64,000 nucleotides of DNA from positions 165,240 to 229,239 of the forward strand of contig MEHQ01001881.1 of the NCBI GenBank assembly GCA_008828725.1, read 5' to 3'. A program made the position numbers and the translations under genes. The DNA comes from Saccharina japonica. Lineage: Eukaryota; Sar; Phaeophyceae; Laminariales; Laminariaceae. Numbering within the stretch: position 1 is the first letter of the stretch; each line of letters begins with the position of its first letter. The notes under the pieces are model-generated. The model was not told where the DNA came from, did not search any database, and saw only the letters and a list, made by a program, of their open reading frames with translations. Shown here in pieces: positions 33,440 through 45,684 of this stretch.

Positions 33440-34880
33440 ATATGAACATTCCACACTGCTGTAGGCGACAGCTCATTTGCGCATGCATGCTTTCAAAGCT
33501 TGAGCTATTGACAATATAGCTCATCTACACACATACATTTGTTCAGGGTGAGCTACAGGAGCTATACCTGAGCTAGCTCATCTGGCCGCGAGATGAGTTA
33601 TAGGAGCTAGATGAGCTACAGTATACATGTTTTCCCCGGCTTGAGCTATAGGTGGTAGCTCATCTGCACATGTTTCGGAGGCTTGAGCTATTTATTGGCG
33701 ATATCTCATCTGCACATGTTTTCAAAGTTTGAGCTATAGGCGATAGCTCATTTGCACATGTTTCCAAAGCTTGAGCTATAGACGATAGCCCATCTGTACA
33801 TATATCATACATGTTTTCAAAGCTTGAGCTATAGATAATAGCTCATCTGCATATGTTTTCAAAGCGTGAACTACAAACGACAGATGACCTAGCTTAAGAG
33901 CTGTCATTATATAACAGATTTTGGATCGAAGCTCGCGCCCGCGTGGAGTTCCAAAACGAGAGCTTTTGGAATATAATATATCCGGGGTGTGACATAAGTA
34001 TCGTCCGGGATGTGGTGAAAGTCTCCTCTTGATCAAGACGATATTTTTTGCGTTCCAAATCTCTATTGATAACAAAACGTCTTGGCTGGAAGTCTCTCGA
34101 CCAAGACGATACTTGTATATACTTGATTTCAGTATCAGTGTGAGTATGAAAACGAACGTACGAAAATATCATCGAAAATAGGGTTGACCATAATGAATAA
34201 AAATTAATACCTTGTATAACTTACTTAATTTCGGTACAGGACAAACAAAACTTGAGTTAAGAAAGGGAAAGCCGATAATTTTCTGCACAAGGTGGAAAAC
34301 AAGGAATGTTCTAGAATTTATTCAAAGTGGAGTAAATGTAGGCCAAAGTCAGGGTGTTATATGCATGTTTCGCCGGGAAAGAGCTACAATGAGCTACGTA
34401 CATGAGTTTCTTATGGTTATGTTTTCCCGGCATAAGCTATAGGCGATAGCTCATCTGCACATGTTTTGAAGGCTTGAGCTGAAGGTGATAGCTCATCTTC
34501 ACATGTTTTCCGAGCTTGAGCTATAGGCCGTAGCTCATTTGCACATGTTTTAAAGGCTTGAGCTGTAGGCGATAGATCATCTGCACATGCTTTCCTGGCT
34601 TGAGTTATAGGCAATAAATAGCTAATCTGCAAAAAAAAATATCAAAGCTTGAGCTATTATAGGGGATAGCTCATCTGCACATATTCGCCGAAGTTGAGCT
34701 ATTATAGGAGCTACATGAGCTAGCTTAATTGGCCCAAAATGAGCTATAGGAGCTACATGAGCTACACAAGTTTCCCCGGCTCGAGCTATAGGCGGCAGCT
34801 TATCTGCACATGTTTTGGAGGCTTGAGCTAAACACGGCAGATGAGCTACAGGTAGCTCATGAGCTAGCTCATGATCTGTC
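33440..34880 (+). repeat. 43-bp satellite in two blocks
   Basis: Units GCTTGAGCTATAGGCGATAG then CTCATCTGCACATGTTTTC fill 33450-33890 and 34370-34880. The internal GAGCTA/TAGCTC pairs are palindromic. 33900-34360 between is unique AT-rich DNA without a supported gene. Confidence 0.75.
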
Positions 34881-34884
34881 CGAG

Positions 34885-36120
34885 GTGTAGAACATTCGCA
34901 ACACGTTGTTCGTCATCCGAGGCAATACCAATGTATCTGGTTTATCGAAACATACCTTCTGTTACGCGTCCTATTGAGACATATTTGACGATGATTGCGG
35001 ACATGGGTGAAAAACACTCCTCCTGATTAGTATTATCATCATCTTTGCTATCCGACAATGTGCAGCATGGGTTTCAACGTTGACCACTCATAACGTTCCC
35101 GAGAGCTGAAAACCACTGGGAAAAAACGTATCGTAGTGGCGTCCGCATTTAAGAAATATCGATTTGGGAAAGTAAACTCAGATTATCACGAATGTTGAAA
35201 CAAATTGGTCGAGAAACATAGCGGTAGCTCACAATGAATGGTGGGATCCACTCTAAATCCCATATACAACAAGATGTTAGCTCAACGTCGTCAGAAACTA
35301 AATAAGAAATTCAGTTTGGACCACATATTGACGTTTCTTAACAGCCCACTGTACTATATATAAAATACCACATAGATGAGGACAAAGAATAAGCATGAAG
35401 GTCTCTTCTTGTGGTTTGTCCGCTATGCTCGGCGCGAAGTACACAGCCCAAACGGCCTGCACAGGTCTCAAGTGTACAGAGTACACTTGAGCAGAGGAGA
35501 GGGTATGTGCTGCTTCTGTGTGCTCCCAAAGCACCTTTGTGGTGTTGCGGCTTTATATCATACCAGGTGGTAGGATAATTCCCCTTATGGTAGTATACCG
35601 ACTACGATCGATCCGGATGTACATAGCATGGCATGCCTTGGACCCTGCAACAATGAACTTAGTCGCCCATATTTGTTTGTGACAATCGCCTGGTATTCAG
35701 CAAGATACCAAACTGTACATTGACATAGAACGACAACAACAACACAGCAGCACATCAGACTAAAATAATCCTCTTAGGGGGCTGGTGTGGTCGACTTTCC
35801 TTGCACGTTCCTTGAACCAGTTATTTATGGCACATAGTATGCTGGTCTTCGGGAACATATATAGATATATAGCACATATAACATATCATACCACGAACAA
35901 GTACCTCGTGTGATACATATAATACCAGGGTGATACACATATATCTGGTACGGGTTACAATAAAAAACGTGTCATTCATTTACCTGGTATTATGATTACG
36001 TATGTACGACACGACGTATCTCGTACGTATTTAAAGAAATAACAGAGTAGTAAGGCTACAACACACACGACGTAGTAAATACAAGTAACATTTACGTGTA
36101 TGATACATCATGCTTAACTT
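34885..36120. other. Unique DNA, no supported feature
   Basis: AT-rich DNA with TATAC-rich patches (35850-36070). Frames near 35300-35570 on both strands lack coding character. Confidence 0.4.
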
Positions 36121-36124
36121 TTGC

Positions 36125-36557
36125 ACTGTAGTATTCTTGTACGCTTTCAACGATCATTTAAAGTAAGTATTGGATTAGTTGAGGCCTCCTGCCCCGAAGC
36201 AGGAGGGCCTCGCCCGGGATAAATCACCCCCGTGCTGAGTGCATACTCAGCGCGGTGGCGATCCCGGCCGTTGAAAACTACAAACGCAGAAACTACTGTT
36301 AAGTACCTGTCAGCTGGGCGGGTGGGATGGTCAGAATTGTTTATCAAAAGCCTCGATGGTTTGGCTTTTGGTCGCCTTTGAAGAGAATGATCTCGTGTGC
36401 TACACCATGACCCAGTAGTTTCGGTTTCTAAAAGTGGAACCACATCCCTACGATCACGTAGTTCCATTTGGTTGACTCCCGATTTTACTGTAGTATTCTT
36501 GTACGCTTTCAACGATCATTTAAAGTAAGTATTGGATTAGTTGAGGCCTCCTGCCCC
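36125..36557 (+). repeat. Exact 71-bp direct repeats, 362 bp apart
   Basis: 36125-36195 and 36487-36557 are identical by eye, from ACTGTAGTATTCTTGTACGC to GAGGCCTCCTGCCCC. The first copy runs into a hairpin, GAGGCCTCCTGC with GCAGGAGGGCCTC (36181-36212). The intervening 291 bp are unique. Confidence 0.75.
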
Positions 36558-36559
36558 AG

Positions 36560-37900
36560 CCACACACGTGGCCATCTTGGGTACCCTGCCGCACACCCTG
36601 CCAGCATTTATACCCTGTGGAGTATTTTTATAGACCCTGACAGGGTGTCGACACCCTGTGGACACCCTGGCAAGGTGCTGCTACAGTACAGGGTATGTCA
36701 CGCAATACTTTGGCAGCATACAGTATGCGTCCCTACCCTGCCAAGGTGATGTGTACCTACCATGGCAGGGTGGCGACACCCTGCACAGGGTGTTGTACTG
36801 TACAGCGTATGTCACGCAATACCTTGGCAGCATGCAGTGTGCATCCTTACCCTGCCAGGGTAATCTGTACCTACCATGGCAAGGTGTCGACACCCTGCAC
36901 AGGGTGGAGTACTGTACCATTTGACTGTACAGGGGATGTCACGCAATAATACCTTGGCAGCATGCAGTGTGCATCCTTGCCCTGCCAGGGTCATCTGTAC
37001 CTACCATGGCAGGGTGGCGACACCCTGTACAGGGGGTTGTACTGTACAGCGTATGTTACGCAATCCCTTGGCAGCATGCAGTATGCGTCCCTAACCTGCC
37101 AGGGTGATCTGTACCTTCCGTGGCAGGGTGTCGACACCCTGCACAGGGTGTAGTACTGTACCATTTGACTGTACAGGGTATGTCACGCAATACCTTGGCA
37201 GTGTGAGTATGCGCTGTCTCTACCCTGCTACGTGTAGTAATAGTAGTGTGTTTTTTAAACTTACCATGACAGAACAGCCGATTTTCCTAATTGAGAATTG
37301 CCTTTCCGATGAGAATGAAAATCGAAAATATTGGTTTTTGAATAGTAGAGATAGACTTCACTCACAGACATGTTTTTCGATGTAAAATATTGTCAGTTCA
37401 GACACCCGTCGATAACAGAAAAACACGAAATCGGCGTCTGAAGTCTCAAGATATCGAAGATCCCAGAAAATCTGGATTATTGGGCGAGGTACCTCGCTCA
37501 TAAATGCAAATTCCCTTAAATTCCCTGATTTTTCGATTTGTTCGAGCCTGTCAAGGTTGAGTTCAATCGTTTTTTCGTGGATCGATACCTACCACCGAGG
37601 AACATATTTTCTAGGTCAAATTTTGATTGAACTAAATACTCTTAAAAAAAACAAAGTACTAAAATCGATTGTCATTCTCGTCGGAAAGGCAATTCTCAAT
37701 TATTTAGGAAAATCGGCTGTTACAGGATGTCGACACCCTACACAGGGGTTATCGTTGTGCAGGGTGTGCACATCGTGCAATGTCAAGGTGTTAACACCCT
37801 GGCAGGGTGTTGTTGCGTTTGCCACCCTGCCAGTATACTAGGATCATACCTTGGCAGGGTATCAAGACCCTGTGCAGCGTGACATACTGTCTGTACAGGG
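36560..37900 (+). repeat. Satellite, about 125-bp unit, CCCTGCCAGGGT family
   Basis: Units at about 36700, 36820, 36945 and 37070-37200 with CCCTGCCAGGGTNATCTGTA, CGACACCCTG and GTATGTCACGCAATACC. 37250-37720 is unlike. A degenerate block returns at 37720-37900. Confidence 0.7.
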
Positions 37901-38240
37901 GGTGTGTCATAATTTCGCGCATTCCCTCAATTTCCCCTTGAGGTGCTCTCCGTAACGCTGCTAACACGAGCGCTACAGTTAGACCCCCGCCGTGTTAGTA
38001 CGCGTATCCAGATGTGTCTATCGAGAGCTATTCATAGTATATTTTAACTCAGCTCAACTCGTCGGGGTCAATGAGATATCAAGCAAAGGGCGCAAAAGGG
38101 TTCTTCGTGCATCCGGCACTGGGATGTTTTTGGTGTCCCCGACGAACCGAAGCCTTCCAAGACTCTACAAAAATGTAAAAAGGAAAAGCAGATGGACGCC
38201 ACTCTGCGTAAGCCGGCCGCGCGATGAACGCTAATGGCTA

Positions 38241-38523
38241 NNNNNNNNNNNNNNNNNNNNNNNNNNNNNNNNNNNNNNNNNNNNNNNNNNNNNNNNNNNN
38301 NNNNNNNNNNNNNNNNNNNNNNNNNNNNNNNNNNNNNNNNNNNNNNNNNNNNNNNNNNNNNNNNNNNNNNNNNNNNNNNNNNNNNNNNNNNNNNNNNNNN
38401 NNNNNNNNNNNNNNNNNNNNNNNNNNNNNNNNNNNNNNNNNNNNNNNNNNNNNNNNNNNNNNNNNNNNNNNNNNNNNNNNNNNNNNNNNNNNNNNNNNNN
38501 NNNNNNNNNNNNNNNNNNNNNNN
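38241..38523. other. Assembly gap (283 N)
   Basis: Sequence on both sides is unlike the satellites nearby. Coding-looking frames enter at 38068-38240 and leave at 38524-38676. Confidence 0.95.
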
Positions 38524-38676
38524 AGGCAACACTTCGCGGAAGCCAAAAAACACAAGCTGGAGTGTAGCTTTCCCAAGCCGTACACAACGATGAATGATGG
38601 CATAACCGTACGATGGTTCACGTTGAGCCAGTACAAAATACCTATTAATGGTCGAGTCTCGAGGAAATTTGCGTAG
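38524..38676 (+). CDS. Partial coding-looking segment after the assembly gap
   Basis: Directly after the 283-N gap a plus frame reads RQHFAEAKKHKLECSFPKPY and continues through ITVRWFTLSQYKIPINGR to a TAG at 38674-38676. Composition is protein-like. It could be the C-terminus of a gene or transposon protein whose body lies in the gap. Confidence 0.25.
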   Translation, partial: RQHFAEAKKHKLECSFPKPYTTMNDGITVRWFTLSQYKIPINGRVSRKFA

Positions 38677-39139
38677 CGCCATACACCATTATTCTTGTGA
38701 ATATATTGCTACAGTAGGTAACGCGCACACCTGCAGCCTTGTTTGTTGTTGTATATACATATTTGGAACCCAACCGAGGATTTTTGCGGTCTCTGTGTAC
38801 GCCTGTGTTTGTGTTTATTAGTCCGGATTATACTGCTGTTCTGTTCGTAGTTTTTTCTAAAAAAAATGGAAAAAATGGCCTCAAAATTAAAAACACAACT
38901 GGGAAGATACGAATAAAAGTAAATCCGCCGGGCCTATTAACAATGGGCCACCGTAATAGCTTTTTTTTGCCTTTTCGTTGCTCCGAAACTTCAATCAAGT
39001 ATCATAGGAAAAACGCAGGTGTGCAGTTCCATAGGGAAAATGCTACGAACTTATTCCAAGTACCAGGTAGTTCGTCTAGTGGTTCGTCTCCGAAAACGAA
39101 GGTGCAGTTCAAAATGTGTTACAGCAGTCGCGTGTTGAG

Positions 39140-39620
39140 CAAGATAGGCATTTATGTATGAACCCCTAAACTACTTGAAATTAGTGTTGGGTTGAGCAAG
39201 ATGGGCATTTATGCCTGAAACCCTGAACTACTTGAAATTAGTGTGGATTGAGCAAGATAGGCATTTATGCCTAAAACCCTGAACTACGTGAAATTAGTGT
39301 GGATTGAGCAAGATAGGCATTTATGCCTATAACCCAAAACTACTTGAAATTAGTGTGGGATTGAGCAAGATAGGAAGTAAGATAGGCATTTATGCCTGAA
39401 ACCCAAAACTACTTGAAATTAGTACGGGATTGAGCAAGATAGGCATTTATGCCTGAAACCCTAAAACTACTTGAAATTAGTGTGGCATGTGCCTTGACGG
39501 TTTCAGGCACGTTTAAGGCATTATTTCAGGCATAGATAGGCACGTTTACGGCATTTCAGGCATTTGCCTATCTACGTGCCTATTTCAATTTTTTTCGCCT
39601 GCGGCGGGCCTATCTCCATA
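39140..39620 (+). repeat. Minisatellite, about 58-bp unit, six copies
   Basis: ACTACTTGAAATTAGTGTGG then GAGCAAGATAGGCATTTATG and CCTGAAACCC. The array grades into TTTCAGGCATAGATAGGCAC sequence, also found near 49240-49500. Confidence 0.75.
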
Positions 39621-40214
39621 TGCCTATTTGCCTAGTAGGACCCACGCCGCTTCCTGACGATTCCATTCAAAATATATTCCACGGACACAAGGTTCGTGGT
39701 GTTGATATTGTGTACTTGCGTAATTGCCGTTTTACCTGGCAATGGTAACAATATATCAATGTTCATTAAAAGGGTTTCCAACAGGGGGGCTGTTGTCATA
39801 GTTCATTGACGTTTGATTTTATTCTCGGGGTTCGGGGCTCCGCCCCGACCCCGGCTCCCCGCCACCTCGCCTGTGAAGTATGATTTGTTGTTGTAGCTTG
39901 TACAGAAAGCGATGCCTGGCATTCATCATGTACATATGTTGAGTATGCTCGGAGTACAGTTGTGATCTGGGAGTATCGCACAGCCATGTGCGGCGGAATA
40001 CGTGGAATACGTATATGGTAGAAGGCATGTTTATTCCGGGGGATGTTTGGTACATGTAACTGTCATTGTGACCGACGCCCGACGTTCCAGGAGAACACTT
40101 CTTCTTCTTCTTCTTCTTCTCCTCCTCGAGATAATACACCACGAGAGTCCTTCCAACCTTCATCATGAGTGACGTTTACCTCGCCTGACTGCGTAAGACC
40201 TATCACGCCCCAGA

Positions 40215-40560
40215 GCATCGATTAGGCAGGGTGTCGGATGCTGTACAGTGTTTTACGTAGACACCCTGCCAGCTTTTGACCCCTGACACCCTGCCAGTGT
40301 TTTTGGCGGAAAATATCATTGTACAAGGTGAGACACCCTGCCAAAAATCTCACAGGGTGTGGTCACCCTGTACAGGGTTTGACACCCTGTTAGGTTTCTG
40401 GCAGGGTGTCGGATGCTGTACAGGGTCTGACGTGGACACCCTGCCAGCATTTGATGCCTGCCCCCCTGCCAGTGCTTTTGACGGAAAATAACATTGTGCA
40501 AGGTGAGATACCCTGCCAAAAATCTGACAGGGTGTGGTCACCAGGGTTACATGAAATGGT
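40215..40560 (+). repeat. Second block of the CCCTGCCAG family, 163-bp direct duplication
   Basis: 40229-40370 and 40400-40545 repeat GGCAGGGTGTCGGATGCTGT, GACACCCTGCCAG and CCCTGCCAAAAATCT. Confidence 0.7.
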
Positions 40561-41339
40561 CAGGTACACCTGGATTTGTCTACTTTGTCTAGGTTTCAAC
40601 TGATTTTGGCGCATTTTGAGCCAATCAGAGGCCATACGTACACTGCAGGGTTCGAATTAGTGTTCCAGCAACATGTGCGCGTAGCGCACACCGAGCCGGA
40701 GGCGAGGTGCGCTCCCCGCAGGGCCGCCGGAGGCGAAAATTTTGGACGTATGTGCGTAAATGTACTCAAAATGTGCGTCTCATTCGCTTGTCTTGCAAAT
40801 AACACACAGACAAGCATAGACAGAACCTGCTCCACATAACTGCAATGGATGTCAGCGCGCAGGACAACTCTGAGGAATCATCAACATGTTGAAATCAATT
40901 TATTCGCCCCCTTATCACCGCAATTTTCCACTAGCACCCTGCAAACTCGCCTTCGCCATCTCACATGCTATACAACAGGTGCTATACAACTACTATACAA
41001 CGCTATCATCCCACCCAAAACGAAATATATTTCTCGTTCGTTCCAGTGTTTATTACTTGCTTGCGCCGCCTTGCAAGGGCATCGTAAAAAAAAACGGCCG
41101 CTTCACGAAGGATGTCGAGCCGCTTTGTCAGGTCAACGCCTTGTTTCCTGTACGTATAAATATATATATCGTAGATACCAGGTTGAAACCACAAACGCGT
41201 GTTCCTCTGTATTTGCGACCCTTTCAAGCCTTGTTTCATCCACGGACATACAAAACCGTCATAAATTTGAACTCAGTCCCCTCAAAAAAGAAAGCCACAA
41301 ACAAATTCGGCAGGAAATTGTCGAATAAATCACAAGAAA

Positions 41340-41510
41340 AAGGCCTAAAAAAAAATCGCCTGCGGCGAAAACAGACCCATTCTTTTTTCGCCTGCGGCGA
41401 AAATAGGCCCCAATTTTTTTTTCGCTTACGGCGAAATGGACCCGCACAATTTTTGGGCCTGCGGCCAAGAAGTGTGCGGGGGCCTAAAAAAGATGTGCGG
41501 AAAGCCGCAC
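41340..41510. repeat. Cluster of GCCTGCGGCGAAA stem-loop repeats
   Basis: CGCCTGCGGCGAAAA recurs three times, followed by TGGGCCTGCGGCC and the GATGTGCGGAAAGCCGCACATC stem. The long plus frame through here (40886-41542) is explained by these units at its C-terminal end. Confidence 0.5.
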
Positions 41511-41598
41511 ATCTACTGCTTTTTGTGGTGCGCAAAAGCTGATCTTTCAGAAATTTGGTGCAATTGCGCACGTTTCACACACACACACACACACACAC

Positions 41599-41772
41599 AT
41601 GGCGGAACAGCCCATCTCTCTCGACGGTGCCGACGGCGTCAGCCCTGGCGCACCCAATGCCAACGCTGAGGGCGGAGATCCCGTCGGCGAAGTTGTGGCC
41701 ATTATCGGCCCGCGGACCACCTTGGCGAGTGCACCCGACCCCGAAACGGTACTCTACCGCGTGAAGCAGTAG
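41599..41772 (+). CDS. Short coding-looking ORF or first exon, hypothetical
   Basis: An ATG directly after a (CA)n run opens a 57-codon frame starting MAEQPISLDGADGVSPG and ending YRVKQ before TAG. Third positions are strongly G/C-rich (GCC, GGC, CTC, GAC), unlike the surrounding AT-rich hairpin repeats, and the product is acidic and alanine/glycine-rich like a disordered N-terminus. A GTACTC donor-like site after the codons for PET (about 41748) could make this the first exon of a longer gene. No domain is recognised and no next exon was securely found; a segment at 44160-44260 is a weak candidate. Confidence 0.35.
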   Translation: MAEQPISLDGADGVSPGAPNANAEGGDPVGEVVAIIGPRTTLASAPDPETVLYRVKQ

Positions 41773-42539
41773 CCTTTACCGCACTACTGAATTAGTATCT
41801 AGGATAAAGTATGGAAATCGGGGAATATTTTCTTATATACCTTTTAGTGTGGTCGACCAATTTTTCAAGAAAAAACGCCTGATTTTTTCGAGACAAAGCT
41901 CGTAGGGGTCGGGGCGGGGTCGGGATTGGGGTTGGGGTTAGGGTTAGGTTAGAGTCTAAAGTAGTGTTTTCGGCGTTTTTCGAAATATTCGGTCTCATAA
42001 CACTGGAACCACACGCGGGCCACAATCAAGTCCCCGATTTCATACTTTATCCTATATAATAATTCAGAATTGCGGTAAAGGCGGCTCGCGTGAAGCATGA
42101 GCAGAGGCGCAGCAAGCCGCTCAGATCAAACAACCCGCTGTGGAAGTTTTTAGGACTTGCCGTCGTCATCGACGCGCGCGTTTCGCGCAAGGTTGGGAGA
42201 GACGTTAATAAACGAATAACATCACGGAGGGATCCAAAACCTTTTCTTCTGGGGATAATTTTTGCACCGCTATCTTGGTGATGAGTTCGCTTTTTCGCTC
42301 GTATCCCCGCCAGATAGTATTGCGACTCAAACAATTGCTGTCACGTTCCTCTAGTCCGGGGTAGATCTACCTGGTACATGCGTTGTACTTTTCGTTTTTT
42401 GTGAATTTCTTGTGTAAACCACGTGTAAACTGAAGTTTTTTTTTTTTTTTTGTGTTTTTCGTTCGAAACGTATGTGAATCTAGGTCATATTGTTTGCGCT
42501 TTTCTTGCGTAAAGTGAAGCCAAATAGCGTATTTTTGAC

Positions 42540-42740
42540 CTCCGGCGGCGCCTTCAACGGGATCCTCCGGAGGCACCTCCGGCGGGTCCTCCGGGGGCGC
42601 CTCCAGCGGGGCCCCCTCGGCCGGGGGGGGCTTTTTTGGCTCGCTTCGCTCGCCTGACTTTTGTCGGCAAGTCGGCTGGCTTCGCCAGCCGACTTACCGA
42701 CTAAAGTCAACTGGTCGGCTTCGCCGACTAGCGACTAGTT
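42540..42740. repeat. Stem-loop cluster with CTTCG loops
   Basis: CCTCCGGCGGGTCCTCCGG units, then a 17-bp stem at 42661-42699 (AAGTCGGCTGG, loop CTTCG, CCAGCCGACTT), then GGTCGGCTTCGCCGAC. A similar GCTCGCTTCGCTCGC lies at 42640. Confidence 0.6.
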
Positions 42741-42899
42741 ATTAGTCGTGAAATGAAACCGACTCACAGCCCTAACAAACACCCACTCCTAGAGAGATTC
42801 GTTGAAATTCCACCAACCTATGGTGCCAGCCAGGTCTTTACATGTATCCTTCATGAGGTCATATACACCCACCACCCTTTACACCCCCGTACGTACATA

Positions 42900-43120
42900 C
42901 AGCACGCGCGATCGAAGTATCACAAGTAAGTATCACACGCAGCCTGAGAAGACGAGTTTCAACGACCAAATTATCGACCTCCATGAACGAGGTCGCAGTA
43001 TTCACTCCCCTCCGTATACGTACTTGTAGTACATAGTTCGCGCGATCGGAGTATCCCACGCAGCTATACGATAGCAAAGATGAGTTTCGACGAAGTCCTC
43101 GATCTCATCACAGCTGCCGG
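42900..43120 (+). repeat. Dispersed TTTCGACGAAATCCTCGATCTC repeat
   Basis: Two tandem versions of CGCGATCGRAGTATCMCACG followed by ATGAGTTTCGACGAA and CTCATCACAGCTG. Further copies on either strand lie near 700, 8930, 43330, 44540, 53165, 55600, 58530 and 59560. The 60-90-bp unit has no clear ends. Confidence 0.6.
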
Positions 43121-43611
43121 TTTTTTTTTTTTTTTTTATATTCTTCTCCCTCTTTCGCTAAATTAATTAATTATTACTACTACACACACTACTAATATCA
43201 CGGAGAGATACAGCCATTGGGATCATCCCGTTGTACATGGGGTGGAGGGGGTATATATATACGCGTATATATTAAAAAAAACCAATATATATACGATATA
43301 TTATGGACCATGTATGTATCAGTCACACACACACGATGTAAGTATCACACGCCGATGCAGCTTGCAACAAAGAAGAGAGTTTCCACGAAATTCTCGATCG
43401 GACATTTACATTTTAGGTATTAACCGATCAGAGATCAGGCGCCTTTTTCTTTTTTTCTTCGTACCCCCAGGTACCCCTGGCCCCTGGCATATATACTGCT
43501 GCTGCTGTCTGCCGTAGTTGCATAATTACCACGGACCAGTTTTGTCTGTCCTCTTCTTGATACACTATTTATTAATATATTGATAGGCTACGTACACATT
43601 ATATGATATAT

Positions 43612-43950
43612 ACATTCTTTTTTTTTGTCCATCCCATTTATTATCTTCGCCCTTCGTTTCTCTCTCCCTCTTTAGTCGTAACTCAGATCCGGGGTCACTA
43701 AGTAGGCTCTTCTCCCCCCTCCCCACTACGGTACGTACCTTGCACGTTTATCGCGAGAAGATTTCAGCACTTTCTCCCTCGTCGACTTGTGTCGGATTCC
43801 GCCAACCCACGCCACGAAGGCGCTCTCCGCAATTGGTTCCTTTTGTTTTTTCAAATAAAGTCAAAATCTCACCACGATGGGATTTGAACTCGGGTACCAA
43901 TGCTAGTATCCTTTGAAGCTGACCACTAGTAATAGTCTACCGGGGCGACT
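43612..43950 (-). mobile_element. SINE, reverse copy, near full length
   Basis: In reverse the element starts GTCGCCCCGGTAGACTATTA near 43950 and includes the B-box region (GGTTTGAACTCGGGTACC on plus, 43888-43906). It ends in a short A-rich tail at 43616. Body motifs match the other copies (CTCAGATCCGGGGTCAC). Confidence 0.75.
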
Positions 43951-44597
43951 GCTGTACACACACCATACATTAAATATGCTTGGTGGGGTACAGCTGTACG
44001 ATTTATGTATACTTCAAAGTATATATGTACATATGTACGTGTGGGCGTTGGGGCAGTCTGTTTGCACGTGGTAGGTTTTTTTGCACCCCCCTTCGCGACG
44101 AATCACATACAGTCAGTCACACCAGTACAACACAGCTTACCCACCAGGGGCCACAGGGCAAGCGATTTCAATGTTGGCTTTGTTCCTGCCGCGCCGCCGC
44201 TTAGCTATGCGGATGTACTGGTGTACTGGAAGTCGAATGGACGGCGCTTCCTACCACAGACAACAGACAGACATATAAATATAGAACGATCGCAGACAGA
44301 CGGGGCGCCGAATAAGACACAGGAAATAACCCAGAACTCAGAACCCAACCACGCTGCCTGCGGGCCCGAGCTTCGAACGACACTCACAGAAGGCCACAAG
44401 TCGCGGACGAAAGGAGCAGGTAACAGGAAGGGGAGGGGTGGGGCGGAAGGGAGGGACAGATTACATACTTGCCACATAACATGGCTGTAACTGTGACCTC
44501 GGTATGCATGATCGAATTGACAAGGAACACAGCTTGCAAGATGAGTTTCGACGAAATCCTCGATCTCATCACAGCTGGTTATTGTTTTTTTTTGTGA

Positions 44598-45459
44598 ATT
44601 AGCCAAACATAGGTACACCTACGCACTTTGAGCCATTTATAGGTACACTTAATATTGCACACCGGAAAAGGCTTACTGGGCCGCCTGATATTGGGCCTGC
44701 ACTCCACTGTGTACCTATAAATGGCTCAAAGTACGCAGGTACACCTATTCTCGGCTAGTCATCACCTATTTCTGGCTTCCACTGTACCTATAAATGGCTC
44801 AAACGACCACTTTTTGGCAACTGAAATATATAGAAAGACGGCCACATCAGATGCCGGGACTATCAACCAGCCGACCGTACCAGTACAACCACTGACACTT
44901 CAGAGTTATCACGCATTACCCACAAGCGAGAAATCGTATCGCGATCAATGCATACGTATTCAGTACGACACCCCTCCTACGCACACACATATATACGATG
45001 CGGAGAAACAACAATGACGAGTGTTTCCATGCCGTTATGCTGAAAGTGCAATATACATACTAGAGTGAAGTATATAGTAGGAGAAACTTAGGTATATGTA
45101 TACGTGCACAGAACAATACCATACGGTTACGAGGGGGTCTAAGTTACACAGCCGTTGGCGCGGTCCGGAACAACATTCCATACGTAGCAAACGTGTGGGT
45201 GAATGTGTGGTCGTCTGTCTATATTTCAGTTGCCAAAAAGTGATCGTTTGAGCCATTAATAGGTACGGTTGAAGCCAAAAATAGGCAATACGTACATTGA
45301 GTAGCCAATATTAGGTGTACCTGCGCACTTTGAGCCATTTGTAGGTACGATGGAGCGAAGGCCCAATATCAGGCGGGCCCGGAAGCCGTTTCCGGTGTAC
45401 ATTACGCAGTGTACCTATAAATGGCTCAAAGTGCGTAGGTATACCTATTTTTGGCTAAT
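44598..45459. mobile_element. Large foldback element with about 240-bp inverted repeats
   Basis: The left arm 44598-44835 and right arm 45215-45459 are reverse complements with moderate divergence. The outer TTAGCCAAACATAGGTACAC pairs with GTATACCTATTTTTGGCTAA. Each arm contains its own smaller inverted repeat built on TACCTATAAATGGCTCAAA. The central 380 bp encodes nothing recognisable. Confidence 0.75.
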
Positions 45460-45474
45460 GCCCTTTATAGTTCA

Positions 45475-45680
45475 GTTTTGGACACGCATAACATGCTGTA
45501 GGGATTTTAGGTGTACCTCTTCGGACTTGTGTATCCTTTCCCTGCTAAGTGTACGTGTTCTTTAGGATTCTCTGATGGCTCTAGCACTTTTGTGACCACG
45601 GGCCGTGATCTTGCTAGATCAGACTATAGGGATTAGCAACTGAAGCGAGTTTAATGTGAAGATAACAACAACAACATAAA
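45475..45680 (+). mobile_element. Second copy of the (CAA)n-tailed retroposon
   Basis: It matches 33052-33262 over its length with scattered substitutions and one short deletion. It abuts the right end of the 44.6-45.46-kb foldback element. A short 3' piece of the same family may also lie at 22628-22696, before a long CAA run. Confidence 0.7.
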
Positions 45681-45684
45681 TGTA

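Noticed and set aside
33440..34880. CRISPR-like array
   Set aside because: Units are contiguous 43-bp diverged repeats without unique spacers, in a eukaryotic setting.
38068..38682. ORFs spanning the N gap
   Set aside because: They are open only because N codons were translated as X; only the flanks can be judged.
40886..41542. 218-codon plus-strand ORF
   Set aside because: The C-terminal half reads through stem-loop repeats (GCCTGCGGCGAAA). The N-terminal half is overlapped by another equally long frame and shows no family signal.
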